Position numbers and translations under genes: made by a program. Below are positions 55,347 through 64,000 of a stretch of DNA of 64,000 nucleotides, one piece after another. The stretch spans positions 1 through 64,000 of the forward strand of contig JAACJM010000078.1 in the NCBI GenBank assembly GCA_013368315.1. Direction: 5' to 3'. Every line of letters starts with the position of its first letter. Within the stretch, counting starts at the first letter, position 1. This DNA comes from Tetrapyrgos nigripes (Eukaryota > Basidiomycota > Agaricomycetes > Agaricales > Campanellaceae). Under the pieces are notes generated by a model. The model had not been told where the DNA came from, did not search any database, and worked only from the letters and a program-made list of their open reading frames with translations.

Positions 55347-56220
55347 GTGGTGCTTCAAGTTGGAAAGTTAAGGAATGGTTTTCGCTAATTGCTTTCAATG
55401 CAGATGATGTTGTGCTTGCTATTCGAGATGGACTCATTGCATGGACTCCTATATATCTTACGACGTCTGCTCGCTATGAATGTGTATTAGTTGGTATATA
55501 TATATTATAGATAATGATACGTCGACCGACCTTGTTACAATTTCCCCCACGAAGAATTATGATCGCTTCGTCAGTCTCAGTTAACACCATTCACCAACTG
55601 CAGGTCGGTGTGACGTTCACAATAGCACGTAAGTCAGCGTACTTGGCCAAAAGTTTGGGTAGACTCTTCTCTAGCACGTTTGTGAGGGTGGCTCGGGTGG
55701 TTGAGGGTAGATGCTCAGGATAGGTTACGATGTAACAATGTAGAGTCGTTATCAGTGAGGATGGATAACGTCGAAGGGCTCAGGATTTCCAAGAAAAAAG
55801 CGAGATACATATTTTGAAATTGAAAAAAACTTCTTTTCCACTACGAAAGCTATACATACAAATAAGTACGAGCGAGTATAAGTAAATGTTAGTAAAGGTT
55901 ATTCCGTACTGGTAGCAACATCACATCTAACGAACTCGAGTCCAAAGGTGCACCAAAATGATGTGCTCCCGCCATTCTAGCAACTTGGCCAGGGCATACA
56001 ACATATGTACATGCACACGCTCAGCAGCGCTACTAGTACTTCCAGCAACACCACGTCCAGCCTCTACGCACCAAACTCATGCTCTAGCTCCAACTCAAGA
56101 ACCAACTCCAAGCCTCAGAAACTCATAACCCCACCGAAGACACCTACCGTATCCCCTTCACCCCAGCCATCGCCCCTCTCAGCCCATCTAAAATCTTCAG
56201 CCTCTCCTTCCTCTCCTCCT
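55347..56220. other. No gene recognised
   Basis: AT-rich intergenic sequence between the convergent cerato-platanin and THEM6-like genes. It should hold both 3' ends; no clear coding frame. Confidence 0.4.
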
Positions 56221-58744
56221 CTAACCCCTCCAACGCACGTTCCCACCACCTTCCGCCTTCGTATCCCCATAGTTGACGCCTCCACCTTCGGAAGGGGGGA
56301 TTTCAGCTTTGATGAGTTGGATTTCGGTAGTTTCGTTCGCGTTGCCGTTTGCACTGGGGGCCGGGGTCGAGTCTGGGCTGGCAATACCTGCATAAGCACT
56401 TTCACGTTTACGTTCGTCTTCGTGTTCTCCTGCTTCCTTATTCGCATCTCTATGTATACCCGTCCCCGTACTAGGTACTTTAACCCTCACCCTGACATCC
56501 TCAGGTATACCCCTCCAATCCCCTCTCATCAACCTATTCATCTTCTTCACACTTCCTCCATGAGGTGGAGAGATGGTTTTGAGGACCCATTTCCAGTGAG
56601 GTGGGGGGTTTTTGTGAGTATAGGGTAGTCCTAGCCCTGAGCCTGAGGCGGACGTAGAGCGAGAAGGATTGGGAGGGCGAGTGGAATGAGGACGAGGGTT
56701 GGGAGGAGTTGGTCCTTGATTGCTGTAACCATACCCGTTCAGGTCACCATATGGGTACTCATCCCCCTCTCCCTCCCTGGACCCACCACTCCCATACCCA
56801 TTCTGCCCTTGCCCTTGCCCTTGATAAAACCCATGAATAGGACCCCCAATCCCACCTGCTCGCCCTCTAAACCTCATACTCGACTCTGGCGAAATCGGTG
56901 AAAGCGGTGACCACGGTTCTCCCGTCGCCGGTGACTGAGGCTGAGACTGAGAGTACTCGGACTCGGACTCGTAAATATAGTAAGGATACTCTGGAGACGA
57001 AGGCGCCGTCGAAGGTGTCTTTGGCAAGGCCAACTCCATTGTCGTTCCTTTTGGAGGTTCGGAAGGCGAGAGAGGAGACGCAGCGGTGAGAGTGACGGTT
57101 GGATTGGTTGTTATATCGTGAAGGACGCGGCTTTGGGGTCCATTGACAGGAGGATGATCATTGGTGGTCAAGTCGTCAGTGGATACGGTTAACCCGGATA
57201 GTCCTGGTGGCAGCATGGGATAGGTAGAGTCTTCTGGAGAGAACGGGTTGGGTAATGACGCTGAGCCAGGTTCGGGGCCAGGGTCAGGTGCAGCATCTGC
57301 TTTACCATCCACATCCTGATCACCTTTCCCTTCTCCTTGGCCAGACACCGTATTACTAGTTCCAGGTCCAGGTCCAGCATCCGCTTTACCAGGATAAGCA
57401 GGCGGCGACGGCGGGGTACAAAGCCCACTAGCAGCCATAACCAACACGGGTGGAATCGTTATCCGTCCTATCTTGAAACACATGAGGGAAACGGTGACGG
57501 TGTGGAGGGTGTAGCCTTCTTCTGTATCATCTTCGAGAGGAAGGCGAGATGAAAATGGTGTTGAATAGGGCTGAGATTGAGATTGTTGAGTAAGTTGGGA
57601 CGTAAGTGTACGAATGGTTTGGTCGATGTTGGTTTCGGTGTCGTTACGAGAGGAACCGGTGTCAACGACGATATTACGGTCTCGCCCAGAGTTAGGTGTG
57701 GCCGAGGAAGATAATGAGGGTGTCCCAGAGTCGGTTATCGGTGCGTGGTCAAACATGGATGGGGATGGGGATGTGAACGAGGGGCGTTTGTTGGGCCGGG
57801 ATAAAGAGGATTTGGATTGAGTATGACCTGGTTTGTTCTTGGTTAAGAAGCGACAGAGAATGTAGACCTGTGTATATGTAGGTGTATGTAGTTAATATAC
57901 GAGTATGACGTGGAAGGTGTTGAAAAATATGCCAAGAAGACAGACGCCAAAACACAGAGAACGACTCACCCATTTCTCGTCCCAACTACCCAAACTGACC
58001 CTCACTTCATAGCTACTCATTACAGGTATCTCCTTGATGAAATGAAAATGCGTAGCCGCCAGAGGCATATGCCCGCCAACGCGCAAAAACTGAGTGAAGA
58101 GTTCTCGAGCGAGTTTGAACCGAGCTCCGTCTAAAGCTTTAGCATATGAAGAATTGGATAAGTGAAGGTTGTAGTCGCATTCGTCGAAGCCTGGAATAGA
58201 CGTGTAAGTTCGTCAGAGAGAAGAGATATAGAAGAAAGACGACACACTGGCAAAACTCTTGTACACCACGACATGCTTCAGCGGATTCCTCCCAACCGGT
58301 GATATACTCTCAATCCACTCTTCCATTATCCGTTCCTTCTCCTTCTTAGAGGCAAACAGACTCTTCGCGAGGACGAAAAGTTGCTCAAACCGGACATAGA
58401 TGAGAGGTCTGAAGACTCTGACTACGTATGCGTAGGATGGACAAGAAGACGCGACGAGCGGGGTAACTTGTAAGTATAATGGTAAATGAAACTGCAAAGG
58501 ACTCACCATGCCAGACAAAAGGCAACGCTCTAGCATTCGCAATGAGCAGTATCCACAAAAGCACCTTACCCGCCGAGTTCCACCGCCATCCCGCTGCAGT
58601 CCCTATCAACATGCCCCGCACAGCCTCTACTAACTGCATAGGCATCCTCGCAACAGCTTCAGGAGATGAAAAGAGTCGTATTAGAGCTGATATGACTGGT
58701 ATTTGCTGCCTTGAGGGTTGGAGGAATTGGCCTGGAGAAGACAT
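56221..58744 (-). CDS. THEM6-like hotdog (thioesterase-superfamily) protein with very long disordered tail
   Basis: The CDS is complement(56221..57867, 57970..58190, 58248..58466, 58507..58744), giving 774 aa; all junctions are GT-AG and in phase. An N-terminal membrane-associated stretch (GKVLLWILLIANARALPFVWH) is followed by a linker and the hotdog part. GFDECDYNLHLSNSSYAKALD corresponds to the DxDxxxHxNN-like active-site loop of 4HBT/THEM6 relatives, and EVRVSLGSWDEKWVYIL is a later strand. TLHTVTVSLMCFKIGRITIPP closes the fold. The remaining 400 or so residues are Pro/Ser/Gly rich and disordered. Family members are acyl-CoA thioesterase-like; catalysis is uncertain because the motif reads DYNLHLSN. 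The start was chosen at the first ATG of an in-phase exon. Confidence 0.82.
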
Positions 58745-60237
58745 TTTTTGACTTCGGCCGTCGTCGACGCGGGGTGGGTTCGGGTAAAGATTTACCCGGC
58801 AAGGGCCGAACCTCCTGAGAATTCTTCACCTGGTGACGCGTAAGCCACATACTTATAGGAGGAGGAAGAGGAGGGGGAGGAGTGTATTGCCCGGACCAGG
58901 TCCAAGAACCGAACAAGTTGATGGTTGAGATTTAATCAGGTACATACATAGTACAGGACGAATACAAGGAGGTTGTATGTACACTGATTTAAGTAATATA
59001 CTTGTGAGAGCCTCGGGAACCGACGCGCGCAACCGCTCCCGTAGGGAGCCCGGGAGCGTCTTGATCACCAGGCTAATCTGTGCCGTTTTGACAATGTACA
59101 TCACGGAGATGGACTGGAACCTCAGTAGAAGTAGTGGTCTGTCCTCAGCTGAAATGGATCTTTAATCATGATGCGAATTTGTTCCTTGATATTAGTCATC
59201 CAAAGGTAAGTATCATACATGCAGAATCCAAGTTCTGAACAGTATCGAGATGGAAAGATGGACCAGTGCAAAAGACCAGTGCAACGTACTTTTGCATGCG
59301 CACTGCTTCAAAAATAGTTTCACAGGTGCTGAAAGGGACAATGCTGATGAACGAAGCAAGCATCATTGCTGCATCGTATTTAGACCAACGAAAACCAACC
59401 TAAATTTCTTTTGACGCGTCCGTGGACCATGGAAATATATACGCTGGTGCCGAAAATGAACTGTGGCAAAAGGACTATGTAGGGAGAAGCACATGCTTAA
59501 CATATTTGACACGTACGTTTATGCGCATATATGGGAAAATGAAAGAGGCGTACGACTGGCAGGGGAGATTACTAGACAATGAGAATGACAATTTAGTGAA
59601 CTGCACGGGTATCCCGCGCGTACTTTTGAACTGACCCGTACCTGTACCCGTGGAGGGTTACCCGCTGTGTGTTCCAAAGTCTGTCTATAGTTTCTACTAG
59701 TAGATATCTATATCTGTGAGTAGACAACATCAAAGGAAGAGAAGACACGCCTAGAAGACTCTACACTGCTATTTCACACCTCAGAATATCACACTAGTCT
59801 CGCTCTGCAAGCTCTTGCCGCTTTTGACGTGTACGTTCATTGTGGAAAGGATCACAGTGCCAGCGCATTGATGCATCTGGATTAATGGTGAATAGATAAA
59901 GACCGTGATTTTATGCAGCGGAGGGGGATAAGAGGGTGCTGTCAAGGTGAGAGGGAGAATAAATAACCCAGAAGGAGTGTGACATTGGATCGGAAACCTT
60001 GAGCAGTCTAGAAGTCGAACGACTTGAAATGGTAGGTCCATTCTGAGAGCTACGCAGGCTCTATCTACACATTCAGCATCCCTATCAGCACTGCTGTGTA
60101 TGTAGACTTAGAAGCATAGTCTGAGGGTGTTGACCTTTTAAGTTTTGACAGTGAAGATCAAGTGAAGATTGTCACCAACGAAGTATGTGCAGCTGTTTTC
60201 AAGATTTGCTATGAAGTTATTAACATTTTGGCAGAAT
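58745..60237. other. No gene recognised; diverged repeat at 58860-59090
   Basis: Part of this region (58860-59090, reverse complement) resembles the spacer sequence at 1675-1985 and 17577-17940. A hairpin GCTCCCGTAGGGAGC lies at about 59034-59048. Around 59608-59650 there are inverted ACGGGTA/TACCCGT-type short repeats. No coding frame is supported. Confidence 0.4.
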
Positions 60238-60582
60238 TAATTACGAGGCCCTTTAGGCCGAGTTAACTTATGTCGACCCCTCAATTGAGTAGCAAAGGTT
60301 CTCACGGGTTCTAACTTTTACACGCCACCACAGTGCTCCGAAGTACCCGAACTGACGCTCGATACGTCATAGCTCATTTCTGCCTTGCCGCCCACCAACC
60401 ACGATGAGCTTCAGGCGTATTTACCTTCCCTCAGCAGCCGTCGCAAGTCCAACTGCCGCTCTCTGAACCACTACGGGCTCCTCCACCCAACGTTCAAGAT
60501 GTCATTACAGAAGATATTAAGCTCTATCTAATTTTTTTAGTCAATTTTACAGTATTACTTACTTATACAATGGGCCTCGTAA
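60238..60582. repeat. 345-bp segment with 13-bp inverted ends (AATTACGAGGCCC)
   Basis: AATTACGAGGCCC at 60238-60250 is inverted at about 60570-60582. The right end GGGCCTCGTAATTTGCCATG resembles the end of the structured element at 15727-15748. Possible non-autonomous element; target duplication not found. Confidence 0.45.
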
Positions 60583-60829
60583 TTTGCCATGCGAAGCAGT
60601 GGCACCTTTCCCCAGTTTGAAAGATTTTCCCTGTGTAAGTAGGTGAGTAAGTGAGAAATGAAGGCTATTCATATTAAGCAGAACTTGTTTATCAGAGAGC
60701 AATACAGTTTGTTAAAAAAGCTATATTGCAGTTCTTAAATACAGATTCAAGTAGCATTCAGCATGTTTATGAATATGTATGAAAATTGAAATTATCTCTC
60801 TGGGAAGCATTGAGCCCAGTTTGTTCCAT

Positions 60830-63125
60830 ATACTATATCATCAAAGGAAAGCTTAGTGCAGCCATGATTATGGGTTTCTCAGGAGTACAAAGTGTAGAGT
60901 GGTAGTTATGTCCAATCCAAACAATACCTTCATCAATTTCAGGAAATCAGATCCATCCATCATTATCAATAGTCCATTGATTGTCTAGAAATAAAACTGG
61001 GAATTAATTAGTTTGCTCAATAAATGAAAATACTCACATTTACAAGATGAGCTAGAACCAGTGCTCCAACCCCTCACCACTTTGTCAGATGAGCCAGACA
61101 CAATCCTGGCTCCATCAGGAGAGAAAGCTACTGAAGTGACCCAGTGTTCATGCCCCTGGAGTGGCTCCCTAATGGCAGTCCCTGTTTGTGCATCCCAGAT
61201 AATCACTGTTCTGTCATGTGAGCCAGACACAACTGCCACAAACTCGAGCCCAACGTCTCTCTCTGAGCTCTATAAGCTCTGCCAATGAGGAGAAACAAAC
61301 ACTATCAGGGCCTAGGTGGAGTCCGAACCCAGACAATGACAAAGGTGAGAGTGAGTGACTCTTACTCACAAACCCAAGCCAATGCCTACGAGACCAAAGC
61401 CAAGCTGCAAGTGGATTGACCCACACACCTGTATGGCAACTGGAGACGACAGCAAGGATCAATGACCAAGGAGAATCCCAAGATGATGACAACAAGTAAA
61501 GAACCAATCAAGAGTACAAGACAACTGTGACTCCCTGAGAGAGTATCGAGACAAGAACATCGTATACCAGTGTAGCACACACTCGAAGTGAAGCACAAAG
61601 AGGATCAAGGCTTTACAAGATAAGGTGAGGATCAAGAAGGGTAAATTCTTAGGAAATCGAAATACAAGGGGCCAACTACTTATACTACCTAGCCAAACCC
61701 CTGTACCTAACTCCTAAGGATAGCTGTACAACTGAGACGATTCCTAAACCTACTCCTGAACCATAAATAAGTGTACCTTAATTAAGAGCTTAATTAAGGG
61801 TTGATCAAATAATAGAAATGCGAAATCAAGTGTGAAACAGTAATAGAAAGTGAACACAATCAAGAAAATCATATGTGAAACTGTGGTGCAATCAAGGGGC
61901 AAAGAATAAGGAGTAAAGAAGATATAATGATTGAAAAACCCTTAGGAGGGTTTTTGAATGAAAAGGAAATGTGGTACAAGTCAAGAAGGATCCTGCATGA
62001 CACTTGTGAAGGGAATAAAGATCAATAACACTCTGAGGGTGATCAGGTGAACAGAAGATGACCAGAGTAATAATAGATCTGATAGAATGAAGTGCAGCAA
62101 GAGAGTGTTTGAATAGAGTGAAGGATTGAACAAAGGATCAGATGTGAATGTAGAAAGAAATAATGAAGAAGTAACAGAGAAATGAATGAAGCAATGAAGG
62201 GATTGTATGCAGCTGTAAGTCATGATAGAACATATCCATGATGAGTGAGAATCCCTCTGAGGGATTTTGGATAGATCAAGGGACTGTTCATGACAACAAC
62301 CCCAGCTCCATCAAGGGAGATAGCCACTGAGGTGACCCAGTCTTCATGCCCCTGGAATGGCTCTCCAATAACAGTCCCAGTTTGTGTATCCCAGATCCTC
62401 ACTGTTCTGTCATGTGAGCCAGACACAATTCTGGCTCCATCCAGAGAGAAGGCCACTGAGGCGACCCAGTCTTCATGCCCTTGGAGTGGCTCTCCAATAG
62501 CATACCAGTGTTGGGATTCCAGATGACACATTTTCCATCCTGCAGGCCTGTTACAATCTTTTCTCCATCTGGAGAAACACTAACACACCAGATACTTGCA
62601 TGTGTCTTGCAAGATCCCATATGTTGGTGATGTTTTATTTTAGTATTCACTTTCACCAGTTTTCTAAATCCGGTGTTCTGGGTAGAAAGGGACAATACTT
62701 AGATATAGATGTGGAGTCATATCTTTGGCAGAACTCAAAGCAAAGACATTTGCCAAGTGTTTGTATTGGTTTATACTGTTATGCACTTCCTCCATCTCTT
62801 GAAATTTGTGCTATAATCCTGATTTAAGCAAATATTGAGTATAATATCTTAAGAGACTTACCTTCAAGACTAAGTCAAGAGTCTTAACACACTCTGACAT
62901 TTTTCTCAGGAGATTCATACCTTCAATCCAGAATAACACCTTTTTATTCAAGAACCTTCTCATTTTTTGTCCTCTCATCAGGTGATGACCCCAAAATATG
63001 CATGAATATTGAACTGCTCCTCCCAGTTTTTCTGCAACTCTTGTTTCAATACCAGGCACTTCACTATCAAGTAGAAAGGATGAGAGAAGGTTGCATATGT
63101 CTAATTGCTCCATCTTTGACTGCAA
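60830..63125 (-). pseudogene. NLR-type WD40 protein gene (NACHT-WD40 family), interrupted and frameshifted
   Basis: Reading leftwards from 63125, DICNLLSSFLLDSEVPGIETRV and QYSCIFWGHHL are the linker that follows the NACHT module in mushroom NACHT-WD40 proteins. [20 protein letters not shown] blade follows (about 62590). WD40 repeats have the recent-duplicate consensus [21 protein letters not shown] and GSHDRTVxIWDxQTG (62530-62290 and 61230-61020). A C-terminal WI-FPEIDEGIVWIG tail lies at 60950-60840 with an in-frame TGA. Lesions are a one-base frameshift near 62503, a 1062-bp LTR-like insertion (61234-62295) inside a WD40 blade, and no NACHT domain in the window. NLR-like proteins act in fungal non-self recognition; this copy is dead. 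Confidence 0.8.
61234..62295. mobile_element. 1062-bp LTR-like insertion with 5-bp target duplication ACAAC
   Basis: The ends are TGCCACAAAC... and ...GTTCATGACA, flanked by ACAAC (61229-61233 and 62296-62300). Deleting it and one duplication copy restores the WD40 frame across the junction ([15 protein letters not shown]), which confirms the boundaries. The interior has no coding potential. It could be a solo LTR or a small non-autonomous LTR element. Confidence 0.88.
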
Positions 63126-63381
63126 GTCAGCACAATGTAATGGTATAGGGATGTCACAGCGGCCTCTAAAAGAGGTCGCCCAAAAGAAGATAACATTAGG
63201 ATGAAGGAGAATGGCTATGGTGCCTAAGGAGGAAATTGGAAGGGTGGGAAGGGAGGGTGGAAGAAAAAAGGAAAGAAGAGAAAAGGGTAAAAGGAAAATT
63301 GGATAAAAACAAAATTATAGTTTTGAGTGAAAATAACATAAACAATGCCCTGAAACAGCAACAAGGGGTATAAACAAATCT
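63126..63381. other. Spacer between the NLR remnant and the recombinase
   Basis: Contains a hairpin GCGGCCTCTAAAAGAGGTCGC (about 63160-63180) and an A/G-rich stretch (63230-63300). No gene. Confidence 0.5.
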
Positions 63382-64000
63382 TTAATGAGCAGGATGACTG
63401 AATAAAAGAGCATGGAGCACCACTGGATTCTTACAAATGTAAATCTCAAAGGTGCAGGAACTCCATTGACTGGTAGCTTGTATCAAATAAGGAGAGATGC
63501 CAGACTGCACCATGGATGTAGCACCGCCAGCATGCATGGAATGCCTAGAGACATTGGCATTGGGGAGAAGCATCCTGAATTTTCTGGTGAACCAATCTTG
63601 GGTTTGATCCAAAGTTCTGGCTGTAAAAGGAAGAGGTCATCTCATGAATCAAGGTAGGAAATGAAATGAGGAGTGGGATTGGAATGATGAGTGGTAGTTT
63701 GGATGATGAGGTTGCCTTCAAAGAAGCAATCACCCTTATGACCTGGCAGAAAAAAGGAGTACTGCTCAGGATCAGAAGTCTTCACAGAATGCTGAATGAT
63801 GGTCTTGCAATGATTAATTAACCTGGAGTTTGTGGGATTGGTGATCTTGCCTAGATGAAGTAAACTGTGAAAACTGGACAGCACCATGGCTTTGAATAGA
63901 AAATTGTCATGGGAGTGTGAATGGGAAAGGGAGTCAATGATGATGCTGAGTTGTTCATGAGAGAGGGGAAGCTTTCTGTTGACTGGGGTACCCCAATGAT
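63382..64000 (-). pseudogene. Tyrosine recombinase (phage-integrase fold) C-terminal part, decayed, running off the window
   Basis: Read from the right edge: LLHLGKITNPTNSRL, YSFFLPGHKGDCFFEGN and HFISYLDS, then an in-frame TGA near 63645. A frame change near 63610 leads to WFTRKFRMLLPNANVSRHSMHAGGATSM and IQATSQWSSCTFEIYICKNPVVLHALLF. These are the core blocks of the tyrosine recombinases that are frequent in mushroom genomes (Crypton/Ngaro-like enzymes or domesticated relatives). The usual HSxRAGG arginine reads His (HSMHAGG), so the catalytic Arg appears lost. The 5' part lies beyond 64000. Clearly the family, clearly degraded. Confidence 0.8.

Noticed and set aside
56005..57089. Plus-strand frames opposite the THEM6-like tail
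   Set aside because: They mirror the low-complexity tail; the minus-strand model is in phase over four exons.
59600..59660. Telomere-like or centromere-like repeat
   Set aside because: Only a few imperfect ACGGGTA/TACCCGT units; no tandem array.

Overview
This is eukaryotic DNA, almost certainly from a mushroom-forming basidiomycete (Agaricomycetes). The genes have many short GT-AG introns of about 40-120 nt and two micro-exons. The families are typical of mushrooms: a Zn2Cys6 regulator, a heme-thiolate peroxygenase, a cerato-platanin-type secreted protein, HET and NLR-type WD40 fragments, paired ICMT-like methyltransferases, a BTB-type fragment and a basidiomycete tyrosine recombinase. There are no operons or bacterial signals. 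Two nuclear tRNA genes lie on the minus strand: tRNA-Trp(CCA), and tRNA-Pro(AGG) with a 17-nt intron.

Layout. 0.7-4.2 kb: a tail-to-tail pair of broken ICMT-like genes, a 209-bp solo-LTR-like insertion and an LTR-like block. 4.76-8.16 kb: Zn2Cys6 transcription factor. 8.2-15.8 kb: MITEs, ICMT debris and a degenerate LINE with poly(A). 15.9-18.8 kb: a second copy of the ICMT pair, whose minus-strand member is intact. 20.4-22.9 kb: a low-complexity RGG protein. 23.7-31.95 kb: the least disturbed gene-bearing part, with tRNA-Trp, a PLP aminotransferase, tRNA-Pro, a single-pass membrane protein and an unspecific-peroxygenase-like gene. 32.7-48.7 kb: a nest of mobile elements. 49-58.7 kb: a MITE, split HET remnants, an alpha/beta hydrolase with a partial upstream duplicate, a frameshifted cerato-platanin gene and a THEM6-like hotdog protein. 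60.8-64 kb: an NLR-type WD40 pseudogene split by a 1.06-kb LTR-like insertion, then a decaying tyrosine recombinase running off the window.

Most interesting region. At 34280-40934 a 6655-bp element has identical 51-bp terminal inverted repeats, subterminal arrays of a TCGTAGC-type repeat in opposite orientation at its two ends, and a 6-bp target duplication (CCTCTC). It carries a DDE/rve-type transposase gene, an acidic nuclear-type gene and a BTB-like gene. It sits inside the reading frame of a gag-like gene. Removing the element and one duplication copy restores an uninterrupted 521-codon frame. That gag-like gene is itself bounded by about 265-bp direct repeats, so the host element looks like a gag-only (TR-GAG-like) LTR element. 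A complete-ended Ty3/Gypsy chromovirus (42874-47941, TSD GAATA) lies just downstream, and about 270-bp inverted repeats (32715-32990 and 48446-48715) flank the whole nest.

Limits. All calls come from reading the sequence, without database searches. Exon boundaries are given where the splice sites and the reading phase agreed; elsewhere they are approximate.
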